Part shown: positions 16,153 through 24,916 of the stretch, one piece after another
How the letters are laid out: each line of letters begins with the position of its first letter
Numbering within the stretch: position 1 is the first letter of the stretch
Notes under the pieces: model-generated
What the model was told of the DNA's origin: nothing
The model's input: only the letters and a program-made list of their open reading frames with translations
Databases searched by the model: none
Translations under genes and position numbers: made by a program
Source: Phycisphaerae bacterium
GTDB lineage: Bacteria; Planctomycetota; Phycisphaerae; UBA1845
Assembly: GCA_029260015.1 (NCBI GenBank)
Contig: JAJDEB010000004.1
Span: forward strand, 1-49,538
Direction of reading: 5' to 3'
DNA: 49,538 bases

Positions 16153-18009
16153 TTATTTTTCGACGAAAAGGCTTTCCGGGGCGTCGGCGGTGGCGGCTTC
16201 GATGAGCCATTTTTCAAGCTGTTTGACGTCTTTGCACCCACGGATTTTTTCGGAGGTCGCCGAATCGACGCTGACCCCGCGCCCTTGCAGCAGGGTAATG
16301 ACACCTTCGGCGATGCTGGTTCGCTTCATCTCGTCGGCTTGCTCGTGGGCGGCTTTGGCTTCTTCTTCGGCTTTGAGCTTCTTCATCACCAGATGACCAC
16401 CGGTGGCTTTCGCAACGCGCTCGTACCACGAATCGGGATAACCCGGATGGGTCACTTTGCCGTGCTCGTCCTTCACGTTGCCGTCGAGATATTTAAAGAG
16501 CAATTCTTCGCCCAGCTTGCGCCAACGTTTCACCGTCGCGTCGCCGGCATTGCACGAATAATCTGTCAGGTAATCGACGGCCAACCGTGGCGACTTCTCG
16601 TAAAGCGCCTTCGCCGCAGAATCGATCGCCGGCTGATCGGCAAGGAATTGCCCTTCCAACTCGCGCTGCACCAGCTGCACATCCTGAATCATGTCGCGAT
16701 AGCGCAGGTACGAATAATTCGAAACATGGTTAAACACCCAGAACGCGGATTCCCAGGTGAATTCCTGAAACGATCCGGTCCCTACGGCAAACGAATGGGG
16801 TACGCGGCTTATCCCGCAATACATCGGCACATAAACCGTGCTGTAAGTGTCATCGACGCCGAACCAGAGAATCCCCCCGATCGGATCGGGCAGCCACGAC
16901 CGCGACTGCGACACGAAAGAGAAACCGGTCTGCTGCGTAGACGTAGCCCGCTCGTTGAAGAACTCCTCGCCTTCATGCTCCCAAGTCAGCGGCCGCCAAC
17001 GGTATGGCAATTCGTACGGGCCTGCACCGATGTCCTGGGTCATGTCCAGTTCGGTGCCTTCGAAGTGATCGCGCATGAATTCCATCACATCGTGCACGCT
17101 AAGTTTACGGTCCGGCTTGATCCAAAGCGGGATCGGTTCCGCCCCTTCGACACCAGTTACCCAATCTGCAGAAATCTTGTTGGATGGCGCTGCCCGCCGA
17201 TACATGCACCAAACACGCGCATCGCAAAACCGCACCGCACCATAGTCTGCCGGCGCGTAGGCATCGGCGAAAGAAAAGTCAGCGTCGGAACCTTCAAAGA
17301 AGCCCTGATCGCGGGCGAACGAAATCACGTCCGGGGCATACAGAGTGTCCGAGTCGTTAAGTGGGAACTGTCTAATACGCGCTGCATTCGCATGGCCGGA
17401 AATATAACCATCGGGAATCTTCCGCGCCACCCAAACCGCACCGCGCTTGCTGCTGTCGTCTTTGCTTGGCCCCTTGCCAATGATTTCAAAAAGCCAAACT
17501 TCGTTCGGATCGGAAATCGACATCGACTCGCCGGAACTGTAATAACCGTACTCGGCAACGAGTTCAGACATCACCTTGATGGCTTCGCGAGCGGTCTTGG
17601 CCCGTTGCAAAGTGATGTAGATGAGGCTGCCGTAATCGACGATACCATTGGGGTCAACGAGTTCGTGACGTCCGCCCCACGTTGTTTCACCGATCGCCAG
17701 TTGATGTTCGTTCATGTTGCCGACGACGGTGTATGTTTCGGGAACCTGTTTGATCTCGCCGAGGTATTTGCCGGTATCCCATTCGTACACCTTGAGCATT
17801 TCCCCAGGCATGTGGCGGGCAGCAGGTGTGTGATAGAGTTCGCCATAGAGCACATGGGCGTCGGCTGCGTAGGTGACCATGGTCGAGCCGTCCACCGACG
17901 CACCCTTCGTGATCAGGAAATTCGTGCAAGCCATGACGGGGACTGCCGCACCGACGATCAACAAGCCAGCCAACATCACCGACAGCATATTCCTAAAACC
18001 AACTCTCAT
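16153..18009 (-). CDS. C69 family dipeptidase, secreted
   Basis: An N-terminal nucleophile hydrolase of 618 residues, resembling Lactobacillus dipeptidase A and secernin-like peptidases. The signal sequence ends VPVMA and is followed directly by CTNFLITKGASVDGS, so cleavage would expose Cys28 as the catalytic N-terminal nucleophile. Further family features include the NMNEHQLAIGETTWGGR segment and SDPNEVWLFEI. The C-terminal region is helical and charged. It probably hydrolyses dipeptides in the periplasm or outside the cell. It is followed by rpsD, about 180 bp downstream on the same strand, and preceded by the cytosine deaminase gene. Nothing links it biochemically to pyrimidine catabolism. 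Confidence 0.88.
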   Translation of the reverse strand: MRVGFRNMLSVMLAGLLIVGAAVPVMACTNFLITKGASVDGSTMVTYAADAHVLYGELYHTPAARHMPGEMLKVYEWDTGKYLGEIKQVPETYTVVGNMNEHQLAIGETTWGGRHELVDPNGIVDYGSLIYITLQRAKTAREAIKVMSELVAEYGYYSSGESMSISDPNEVWLFEIIGKGPSKDDSSKRGAVWVARKIPDGYISGHANAARIRQFPLNDSDTLYAPDVISFARDQGFFEGSDADFSFADAYAPADYGAVRFCDARVWCMYRRAAPSNKISADWVTGVEGAEPIPLWIKPDRKLSVHDVMEFMRDHFEGTELDMTQDIGAGPYELPYRWRPLTWEHEGEEFFNERATSTQQTGFSFVSQSRSWLPDPIGGILWFGVDDTYSTVYVPMYCGISRVPHSFAVGTGSFQEFTWESAFWVFNHVSNYSYLRYRDMIQDVQLVQRELEGQFLADQPAIDSAAKALYEKSPRLAVDYLTDYSCNAGDATVKRWRKLGEELLFKYLDGNVKDEHGKVTHPGYPDSWYERVAKATGGHLVMKKLKAEEEAKAAHEQADEMKRTSIAEGVITLLQGRGVSVDSATSEKIRGCKDVKQLEKWLIEAATADAPESLFVEK

Positions 18010-18106
18010 TTGCCTTCTCCATTTGTGCGATTGACAACCCGGCGAACGTTATTGGGGATGAAGTCTATTGGAGTACTGTAGCCGATCGGGGAAACCGGGT
18101 GCAAAC

Positions 18107-18544
18107 CTATACACCGATATCCTCATTCCACAGTGTGGGGTGGGCTTCGATGAAGTCGCGCATCAACTGAATGCAGCGCTCGTCGTTGGCGATGACCAAC
18201 TCGACACCGCGCGACCGGACGTAGTCTTCCGGTCCTTTGAAGGTGACGTTCTCACCGATGATAACTTTGGGAATCTTGTAGAGCAGCGCGGTTCCGCTGC
18301 ACATGTCGCAAGGTGAAAGAGTCGAGTAGAGGACCGAGCGTCCGTAGTCAGCAGCGGTCAGCCGGCCTGCGTTTTCCAGGCAGTCCATCTCGGCGTGGAG
18401 AATGGCACTGCCCTTTTGCACGCGTCGATTGTGGCCGCGACCGACAATCTTCCCGTCGATCACAAGAACCGAACCGATCGGAATTCCGCCTTCAGAAAGA
18501 CCGGCTTGCGCTTCCTCTAGCGCTGCATCCATAAACGCATCCAT
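18107..18544 (-). CDS. cytosine deaminase, yeast FCY1-like (CMP/dCMP-type zinc deaminase)
   Basis: A small deaminase of 145 residues. The zinc site is complete: His50 and catalytic Glu52 in ILHAEMDCLENAGR, Cys79 and Cys82 in SPCDMCSG. The stretch STLSPCDMCSG...KIPKVIIGENVTFKG and the C-terminus DERCIQLMRDFIEAHPTLWNEDIGV closely recall yeast cytosine deaminase, which is 158 residues and unrelated to the larger bacterial CodA. It would convert cytosine to uracil and so feed the reductive pathway encoded nearby. I chose ATG at 18544, with GAGGGC upstream, because the longer frame to 18607 adds residues with no family similarity. tRNA adenosine deaminase or guanine deaminase are alternatives, but they differ in the C-terminal tail. 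Confidence 0.85.
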   Translation of the reverse strand: MDAFMDAALEEAQAGLSEGGIPIGSVLVIDGKIVGRGHNRRVQKGSAILHAEMDCLENAGRLTAADYGRSVLYSTLSPCDMCSGTALLYKIPKVIIGENVTFKGPEDYVRSRGVELVIANDERCIQLMRDFIEAHPTLWNEDIGV

Positions 18545-18655
18545 GATCTGCCCTCGCATTCGGTGTCGAAATTGAATGACGACAGCATACCACAGATTCA
18601 ATGGCAATCGAACAGAGCAGTGGTACGATGATCGGTACGCGATTGATTGCGCGTC

Positions 18656-19804
18656 CTAATCTTCGTAGTTGCTGTTGGCATTTGATTCGCCGCTTCGGGC
18701 GATGCCATCGTCGCTGCGGTCGTTGCGCCAACCATCGTTGCGTTCGCTGCTCCATTTGGAGCTTTGCTCGTAACGCGGACGCTCTGACGGTTGATCGTAT
18801 CTCGGTTGATCGTATCCCGGCTGAACGTTCCCAGACCGTTCGTACCCGTCCTGATCGTAGGATCGCTGTTCGTAAGGCTGCTGATCGTAAGATTCCCGTT
18901 GGTTCGATTGGCGGTCGTAGGATGGCCGATCACCTGCATTTCGCGCCGCTCGTCGTTCGCTTCCCGGTTCGCGCGTATACAAGTATGGGTCGTCGCCCGA
19001 GTCGCTGTCGTTGGTCAATTCATAGATGCGCTTGCTGGCAAACGCCGTGTTCGACTTGTTGCCCGACTCGTCCTGCAATACCTGTTGATACAACTCCAGC
19101 GCCCGCGCGCGATCGTGCAAACGGTAATCACTCACGACCGCCGACTGAAACAACACCGGATGCGGTGTATTCGGATCCCATTCGCGTGCTCGGCTGTACC
19201 ACTGAAGCGCCAACCGATCCTGATTCTGATAGTACTCCTTCAAAATCTCGCCACATTGAAACGCGGCATCGTCGATCTTGTCGCTGTCAGGATAGCGCGT
19301 GATCATTTGCGTAAACGTTTCCAACGCTTCGTGCATGTAGTCCTTGCGATAGACCACGGGCAAATTGTGCCCACCGCGACGCATGAGCATCACGCCGTCG
19401 TCGTACATGCGGTCGGCTTCTGCGATAGATCGGGACGGTCGCAAATCTTCTGCTGGCACTTCTGCCGACAGGATGTAGCGAAACGGTTTGACGTGGGCGA
19501 GTTCGTCCAACTCAGTCTCAGCCCACTGCATCTTGTTGATATATCCGCGATTCTCATAGAAATCGCGCAGGGCATCCAGCGATCTTTTGTAAACCGCACG
19601 GTTGGCCAGCACCTGCTCGACCATGTCAACCTCGTTGCCATCGATGATCACGATGTCGGGAATCTCGACGCCCTCGGGACGATCGAAACTCGTCAGCGGT
19701 GCGTCGCGATGTTGGCGGTCGGCGAAGAGTCCATCGAGATTGCAACCGCTCGACGCGACGAGAGTTACGGACAGGAGCAATACGCATTGCGTGAAACGAG
19801 ACAT
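18656..19804 (-). CDS. TPR-like lipoprotein with a Tyr/Gln/Asp-rich tail
   Basis: An uncharacterised protein of about 382 residues. The start at 19804 has AAGGAG 8 nt upstream. The N-terminus MSRFTQCVLLLSVTLVASSGC gives a lipoprotein signal. The middle contains tetratricopeptide-like helices (ALETFTQMITRYPDSDKIDDAAFQCGEIL, then ALQWYSRAREWDPN, then RALELYQQVLQDES) in the style of outer-membrane BamD/YbgF-type scaffolds. The last 100 residues are low complexity, with repeated YDQ/YEQ units encoded by imperfect DNA repeats around 18780-18930. Such tails are probably disordered. It may be a cell-envelope scaffold; the specific function is unknown. It lies just downstream of ispD on the same strand, 157 bp away. 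Confidence 0.7.
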   Translation of the reverse strand: MSRFTQCVLLLSVTLVASSGCNLDGLFADRQHRDAPLTSFDRPEGVEIPDIVIIDGNEVDMVEQVLANRAVYKRSLDALRDFYENRGYINKMQWAETELDELAHVKPFRYILSAEVPAEDLRPSRSIAEADRMYDDGVMLMRRGGHNLPVVYRKDYMHEALETFTQMITRYPDSDKIDDAAFQCGEILKEYYQNQDRLALQWYSRAREWDPNTPHPVLFQSAVVSDYRLHDRARALELYQQVLQDESGNKSNTAFASKRIYELTNDSDSGDDPYLYTREPGSERRAARNAGDRPSYDRQSNQRESYDQQPYEQRSYDQDGYERSGNVQPGYDQPRYDQPSERPRYEQSSKWSSERNDGWRNDRSDDGIARSGESNANSNYED

Positions 19805-19961
19805 GGGCCACTCCTTGGCGCTGAAAACCATTGGCGCTGAAGACCATTAATGTCGCAGGGGTTGCCTGACGACTCGGTTTTAAGATTGAAATCCTTTCCA
19901 ATCTTTCCCCATTTAACATCCGACCGGTGGTTCGGTCAAGAAAAACCGCCTTGAATATCGG

Positions 19962-20696
19962 CTACCACTGGGCTTCATCAAAAGCCCCGAATTTGGAAAC
20001 GGCTTTGGTTGGCCTCGATTTGATGATGGCACCGGCGAGGACAATGTCGGATTTGGTTGTGATTTTCAGATTCGTCCGATCGGATTCGACGATTGCCACC
20101 GGAATGCCAAGGTGCTCAGCCAATGCGGCATCATCGGTGATTGCGGAAAGGTCTTCGGGTTTTTCCGCGAAGGCTCTTGCCAAGATGTCGCGACGAAAGA
20201 CCTGCGGTGTCTGGGCTTCGTAAAGGTTTTCGCGGGAAACGGTTTCTTCGATGACCTTCTCAGTCGTGGCTCGTTTGATCGTTCCCACGAGTGGCGATGC
20301 CAGAATAGCCGCACCGCTTTTCGCGGCTTCTGCGAACACGGCATCGATCATCTCGTCGCTCACGCACGGGCGAGCCGCGTCGTGAATCGCCACCAATTCG
20401 GCGTCTTCGGGCACTGCTTTGAAACCGGCTTCTACCGATTCGACCCGTTCGGCTCCACCTTCGACCAAAGTCACGCCCATGAACCCAAGATTCGGGCCGA
20501 ATTTCTGTTTGATCTCTTCGACATCGTCAGCCGCCACGACCAGAATCGTCTTGCACACGTCTTCGCGATTGATGAATTTTTCCAACGTACGCAGAAACAC
20601 CGGACGACCTTCCAGCTTGGCCAACGTCTTTCGCTCGTCGCTGCCGAAACGTTCACTCTTGCCCGCCGCCGCAACAATGACCGCTACTTTTGACAT
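19962..20696 (-). CDS. ispD: 2-C-methyl-D-erythritol 4-phosphate cytidylyltransferase
   Basis: IspD makes CDP-methylerythritol from MEP and CTP in the non-mevalonate isoprenoid pathway. The nucleotide-binding AAAGKSERFG loop at the N-terminus, the IHDAARPC motif and the C-terminal TNLKITTKSDIVLAGAII are diagnostic. The start MSKVAVIVAAAGK at 20696 has GGGAG about 10 nt upstream. A longer frame begins at 20756, where its ATG overlaps the TAA stop of the upstream PIN-TRAM gene as TAATG, so translational coupling is also possible. Length from 20696 is 244 residues, near the family norm. The pairing of a YacL-like PIN-TRAM gene with ispD also occurs in Bacillus-type genomes. An ispF gene is not adjacent. 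Confidence 0.92.
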   Translation of the reverse strand: MSKVAVIVAAAGKSERFGSDERKTLAKLEGRPVFLRTLEKFINREDVCKTILVVAADDVEEIKQKFGPNLGFMGVTLVEGGAERVESVEAGFKAVPEDAELVAIHDAARPCVSDEMIDAVFAEAAKSGAAILASPLVGTIKRATTEKVIEETVSRENLYEAQTPQVFRRDILARAFAEKPEDLSAITDDAALAEHLGIPVAIVESDRTNLKITTKSDIVLAGAIIKSRPTKAVSKFGAFDEAQW

Positions 20697-20755
20697 GGTT
20701 CCAACACTCCCTTCGCAAACGCTATCGATCAAAGCGCTGCGCGCCCCGCCGGACA

Positions 20756-21976
20756 TTATGTTCGCGTTTCCCGTTTGGGTGGTTCCTTCTTGGCTGGCGC
20801 GGGCGCACTTGGTTGGCCCGATTCGACGCGGCCGAAGATCATGCGTCCCGCCGACGTCTGCAGCGCACTGGTCACCGCGATGTCCACCATTTTACCGATG
20901 GCGTCGCGCCCACCTTCGACCACCACCATCGTGCCATCTTCGAGGTATCCGACGCCTTGTCCGGCTTCCTCGCCCGGACGGATGACCTTGATCTTCATCT
21001 GTTCGCCCGGCAGGAATACCGGTTTGAGGGCGTTGGCCAGGTCGTTGATGTTGATGACGGTGATGCCGCGAAGCTGGGCGACCTTATTGAGATTGTAGTC
21101 GTTGGTCGCGATCCGCGCGCCGATATCGACAGCCAACTCTACGAGCATTTCGTCGACCGTGCGTTTGATGTCTTTGCGGGCCATCTCGACGTCCATGATG
21201 CGGATGTCGATATCCTCAGCCGTCTGCATCTGGCTAAGGATGTCCAAACCTCGCCGACCCCTGTTGCGTTTCAACCGATCGGAACTGTCGGAAATAAGCT
21301 GCAATTCCTGCAGAATGAATCGCGGGACGATCAGCTCCGATTCGATCAAATGGGTCGCGCATATGTCCGCGATCCTCCCGTCGATGATCACCGATGAATC
21401 GAGCAACATCGGGCGATTGCCCTTGACCTCTTTCGCGAATTCGACGTACGGAATCACAAAGCGCACATCATCCTTCGTCTGATAAATGAAACTCACCGCC
21501 AAATAACAGCACACGACACCCACAACGATTTTGAGCGTGCTGATAAATGGATGGTCACGATACCCGACGAGTTGCTTACCAAGCACTTTTCCTTTCACGA
21601 GCATCAACTCGCCGGTTTCGTCATTTCTCTGAAGCTGGTCTTTATCGACCCAGGCATCTGCATGAACTTCCTGTCGAAGTTCCGGCCACAAAGACTGAAC
21701 GCCCAGGTCGATGATCATCGACAACCCGTACGAAATAACCATCCCCACGATCACGCCAAAGAACAAACCGGATATCGCCAGAAGCGATTTCTGCGAGATG
21801 AACATATCGACGGCGATGATAAAAAGCCCGAGGACCACCACCGCAATCAGGACCAATTCCTTGTTAAGCTGCAAAATGCGCAGCGGGCTGGTCTGGTCGT
21901 CGTCTACAGCGATAAAACTCCACGCGACCGTCACAACGATGAAGATGAACAACGCTCTTAAGACGTGCAGGAACAA
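20756..21976 (-). CDS. membrane PIN-TRAM domain protein, YacL family
   Basis: A 406-residue protein. The N-terminal half has about four membrane segments (near 5-23, 40-60, 65-90 and 145-165) with a hydrophilic insertion at about 98-140. A PIN nuclease domain follows at about 195-310, with acidic residues in LLDSSVIIDGRIAD and ATNDYNLNK, then a TRAM domain at about 325-385 likely to bind RNA. The C-terminus is Pro/Lys-rich. The family is widespread in Firmicutes, Planctomycetota and cyanobacteria, and its role is not settled; membrane-tethered RNA cleavage is the usual inference. The start is TTG at 21976 with GGAG 8 nt upstream. Its stop overlaps a possible ispD start, so the two genes are probably co-transcribed. 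Confidence 0.85.
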   Translation of the reverse strand: MFLHVLRALFIFIVVTVAWSFIAVDDDQTSPLRILQLNKELVLIAVVVLGLFIIAVDMFISQKSLLAISGLFFGVIVGMVISYGLSMIIDLGVQSLWPELRQEVHADAWVDKDQLQRNDETGELMLVKGKVLGKQLVGYRDHPFISTLKIVVGVVCCYLAVSFIYQTKDDVRFVIPYVEFAKEVKGNRPMLLDSSVIIDGRIADICATHLIESELIVPRFILQELQLISDSSDRLKRNRGRRGLDILSQMQTAEDIDIRIMDVEMARKDIKRTVDEMLVELAVDIGARIATNDYNLNKVAQLRGITVININDLANALKPVFLPGEQMKIKVIRPGEEAGQGVGYLEDGTMVVVEGGRDAIGKMVDIAVTSALQTSAGRMIFGRVESGQPSAPAPAKKEPPKRETRT

Positions 21977-22230
21977 TTCAGCGACTCCGCAGGTGGGACA
22001 TTTGCGATTTCAAGATCAGACATGCTGCGCGGTGCATTTAGCACCCAGCATACTATATTGCCTAAGCCCCGTCACGGGCAATGGTTACGCTGTCAATCGC
22101 AATGGATTTTGTGTCGTCGCGCGGCGATTTGCCCTCACCTCATGGTACGCTAAGATCATCGCCCGCTTGACGGCGGCCAACGTTTGAATGTCAATCGATG
22201 CGAGTTGTCCCACTTTTTTAGGTTCTCACC

Positions 22231-23577
22231 ATGAAGAAGATTCTGGTCCTCGGCGCCGGTCAAAGTTCGCCGTTTCTTATTTCGTATCTGCTGGAGCACG
22301 CCGAGGCCAACGGTTGGTTCGTCACCGTGGCCGATCGCGATGTGAACTTTGCTGCGAAGCGCGTCGCCGGTCACCCGCGCGGTGATGCCATCGCGCTGGA
22401 CGCCAAAGACATGGCCATGCTCACCGCGCAAATCAAAAAGTCCGATGTCGTCGTCAACATGCTTGCCCCTTCGTTTCAGCACCTCGTCGCCTGGGAATGC
22501 GTCCAACATCACACGCACATGATCTCTGCGTCATATCGCGATCAACGCGTCCGCGACTTGCACACCGACGCCCAGCGAGCCGACGTGCTGATCCTTTGCG
22601 AATGCGGACTCGATCCCGGCATCGACCATATGTCGTCGATGTCACTGATCAGCGACGTGCGCGAGCGCGGTGGCATCGTCGAAGCGTTCCTGTCGTATGG
22701 CAGCGGTATTCCCGCGCCGGATTCGCTGTCCAACCCGATGAAGTACGCTATCACCTGGAACCCGCGCAACGTCGTGATGGCCGCCGAGCACGGTGCCCAA
22801 TATCTCAAGTCCGGCCAAATCAAGATCGTCCCACATTGGCAGGTCTTTCGCCGCAGTTGGGTGGTCGAAGTCGAAGGCCTTGGCACGATGGAAGCCTACC
22901 CCAATCGCGACTCGCTTTCGTACAAGCGAATTTACGGACTCGACAATGCGGAAACGATGATTCGCGGCACGCTGCGCTATCCCGGTTGGAGCGAAACGTG
23001 GCTGCAGATCGTGCGATTAGGGCTGCCGAACGAGGAGCTGCGCATCCCCGACCTCGCCAAACGCACATACGCCGAAGTGCTGGAAATGTTCATCCCGATA
23101 AGCACGTCGGGCGACAACCTGCCCCAGCGCGTCGCCAACCACCTGCAGATCAGCCCGACAGGCAACATCATGGAAAAGCTCAAGTGGCTGGGATTGTTTT
23201 CGGAAGAGCCAACCGGCATCGATGGCGAAACGTCAGCCGAAGTGCTAAGCCATCTGCTGCAAAAGAAACTCGCCCTGGGCGAAACCGAACGTGACATGGT
23301 CGTACTCGTCCACGAACTCGAAGTGCGCTACCCCGAAGACAACAACCGCCGCGAGAAAGTCGTTTCAACGCTAATCGAATACGGCGAACCTAACCGCTTC
23401 ACCGCAATGTCAAAAACAGTAGGCCTACCAGCCGCCATCGCCGCCAAACTGCTGCTGACCGACGACCTACCAATAACCGGCTCACACATCCCAACGCACG
23501 CAGCGATCTATTCAGCTATACTTAGAGAACTGGCGGCTGCTGGGTTGGAATTTAAGAAGAGCGTTTCGGCGGTCTGA
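22231..23577 (+). CDS. saccharopine dehydrogenase family oxidoreductase
   Basis: A 448-residue protein with an N-terminal Rossmann fold (MKKILVLGAGQSSPFLISYLLEH) and the saccharopine dehydrogenase C-terminal domain. It resembles the glutamate-forming saccharopine dehydrogenase of lysine catabolism (LYS9 / AASS C-terminal half), including the ECGLDPGIDHMSSM segment and the closing THAAIYSAILRELAAAGLEFKK. It probably interconverts saccharopine with glutamate and aminoadipate semialdehyde, although a carboxynorspermidine-type or other NAD-dependent role is possible. No lysine-ketoglutarate reductase gene is near. It is divergent from the PIN-TRAM gene across a 254-bp spacer with no recognisable promoter. 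The last 145 bp of coding sequence is duplicated at 25810-25954. Confidence 0.85.
   Translation: MKKILVLGAGQSSPFLISYLLEHAEANGWFVTVADRDVNFAAKRVAGHPRGDAIALDAKDMAMLTAQIKKSDVVVNMLAPSFQHLVAWECVQHHTHMISASYRDQRVRDLHTDAQRADVLILCECGLDPGIDHMSSMSLISDVRERGGIVEAFLSYGSGIPAPDSLSNPMKYAITWNPRNVVMAAEHGAQYLKSGQIKIVPHWQVFRRSWVVEVEGLGTMEAYPNRDSLSYKRIYGLDNAETMIRGTLRYPGWSETWLQIVRLGLPNEELRIPDLAKRTYAEVLEMFIPISTSGDNLPQRVANHLQISPTGNIMEKLKWLGLFSEEPTGIDGETSAEVLSHLLQKKLALGETERDMVVLVHELEVRYPEDNNRREKVVSTLIEYGEPNRFTAMSKTVGLPAAIAAKLLLTDDLPITGSHIPTHAAIYSAILRELAAAGLEFKKSVSAV
23424..23568 (+). repeat. direct repeat copy A: 3' end of the saccharopine dehydrogenase-like gene
   Basis: This 145-bp stretch matches 25810-25954 with 14 mismatches and no gaps (about 90% identity). 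Thirteen of the mismatches are synonymous in the dehydrogenase frame and one changes Ser to Leu. The two copies bracket the hxlR-isochorismatase-pirin cassette. Confidence 0.93.
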
Positions 23578-23721
23578 TCACACAATCGGGGCACAATATG
23601 ATTTCTCTGGCTCATCAAACAGAGATCGCGAACGTCTTTGATCTTAAGGCCCAATTGACTTATGAACCGCTTCCAATGCGACGAATTGACACACCAATGA
23701 TTCAAGAAGCAAGACCACCAG

Positions 23722-24060
23722 TCACTTTCGCTCCATGACTTTCCCTACGGCTATTCCCCATGCTTCCATCGAAAGCAGAACTGGCTCAAGCGATTCGCCA
23801 ATAGGCGTTAGCGAATACTCCACCTTTGGCGGTATTTCACCAAAATCATTTCGGTCGATGACGCCGTCAGCCTCAAGCTCTCGCAGTTGCCGCGAAAGTG
23901 TCCTTGCAGAAATGGTGCCAAGGGATCTGGTCAGTTCCCCGAAACGCATCTTGTTTGGGAGCAAAAAGTGAATGATGAGCACTTTCCATCGACCACCAAT
24001 TATCTTCAACGTGGTCTCGACCGGACAACTTGCAGCTTGCTTTTCAATTTTCTTTGACAT
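23722..24060 (-). CDS. HxlR family winged-helix transcriptional regulator
   Basis: A 112-residue DNA-binding protein. The HxlR domain spans nearly the whole chain: CPVETTLKIIGGRWKVLIIHFLL, then MRFGELTRSLGTISARTLSRQLRELEADGVIDR, then PPKVEYSLTPIGESL. HxlR proteins act as dimeric repressors or activators, often for detoxification genes transcribed divergently, as here. The ATG at 24060 is preferred because AAGGA lies about 11 nt upstream and the 14 extra residues from 24102 lack similarity. The lone Cys near the N-terminus (SCPVE) is common in redox- or electrophile-sensing members. It probably controls the divergent isochorismatase and pirin genes. Confidence 0.9.
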   Translation of the reverse strand: MSKKIEKQAASCPVETTLKIIGGRWKVLIIHFLLPNKMRFGELTRSLGTISARTLSRQLRELEADGVIDRNDFGEIPPKVEYSLTPIGESLEPVLLSMEAWGIAVGKVMERK

Positions 24061-24152
24061 TGGGGCAGTATCCTTCCTGTAACTACTAACACTCTTGCCC
24101 ATACTTGCAATATCGCCACAAGAAGCATAGAAATCAAGGCGTTAAATGATAG

Positions 24153-24184
24153 GTGACGTTGCGGACCTCTGAGACGCACGTCAC
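24153..24184. promoter_or_regulatory. dyad in the hxlR / isochorismatase divergent promoter region
   Basis: GTGACGTTGCG (24153-24163) and CGCACGTCAC (24175-24184) are complementary apart from one bulged T, with an 11-nt spacer. It lies 45 nt upstream of the isochorismatase start and about 90 nt upstream of the hxlR start. This fits an HxlR operator. The CCTCTTTTT sequence after it also allows an attenuator-like hairpin for the plus strand. Confidence 0.45.
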
Positions 24185-24228
24185 ATCCTCTTTTTGAACC
24201 ACATCACTGTCGCAAAGGAGAATTTGAA

Positions 24229-24897
24229 ATGGGCGCCACCAACGGAATGATTGACCCCGATGATGTTGTCATGTTGCTCATTGACCATCAGAGCGGGCTG
24301 TTCAATACGGTGCAGGATATTCCTGTTCCGGACCTGCGAAACAATGCTATCGCGCTCGCCAAAACCGCAACACTTCTGAACATACCGGTGTTGACGACTG
24401 CGTCGGTGCCGGACGGCCCGAACGGACCGTTGATTCCAGAAATTCACGAGTGCGCTCCTCATGCCGAGTTCATACCACGCACCGGACAAATCAACGCGTG
24501 GGACAATCCACCGTTTGTCAAAGCGATTGAGAAGACAGGGCGCAAGACGATGGTCATTGCCGGAACGCTGACGAGCGTCTGCCTTGCGTTCCCGGCAATC
24601 AGCGCAGTCGAGGCGGGCTACAAGGCGTATGCGGTGGTCGATGCTTCGGGCAACTGGAGTAAGATGGCGACTGATTTGACGATTGCACGCATCACGCAGG
24701 CGGGGGCGATTCCGATGGATACCTTCGCGATGGTTGCGGAATTGATGCGGACCTGGAACCGGCCAGAGGGTTCGAAGTTCGGCGCAATCATCGCAGAACA
24801 CATTGTGCCTACTTACAAGTGTTTGATGGAGAGCTACGCGAAGGCCCAAGCCGTTGTAAAAGATGGCCCCGAAACCATGATGGACAAGTTTCAATGA
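24229..24897 (+). CDS. isochorismatase-superfamily cysteine hydrolase, YcaC-like
   Basis: A 222-residue cysteine hydrolase. Asp19 (LLIDHQSG), Arg84 ([12 protein letters not shown]) and Cys118 ([11 protein letters not shown]) fall where the catalytic residues of YcaC-type proteins lie. YcaC proteins form ring-shaped oligomers and their substrates are unknown; family relatives cleave C-N bonds in small amides or nicotinamide. AAAGGAG is 8 nt upstream of the ATG. The pirin gene follows after 19 bp, so the two form an operon, probably regulated by the divergent HxlR protein. The trio looks like a small stress or xenobiotic-response cassette. A true isochorismatase is unlikely because no siderophore genes are near. 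Confidence 0.87.
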   Translation: MGATNGMIDPDDVVMLLIDHQSGLFNTVQDIPVPDLRNNAIALAKTATLLNIPVLTTASVPDGPNGPLIPEIHECAPHAEFIPRTGQINAWDNPPFVKAIEKTGRKTMVIAGTLTSVCLAFPAISAVEAGYKAYAVVDASGNWSKMATDLTIARITQAGAIPMDTFAMVAELMRTWNRPEGSKFGAIIAEHIVPTYKCLMESYAKAQAVVKDGPETMMDKFQ

Positions 24898-24916
24898 AAT
24901 TGTAGAAGGTCGATGC

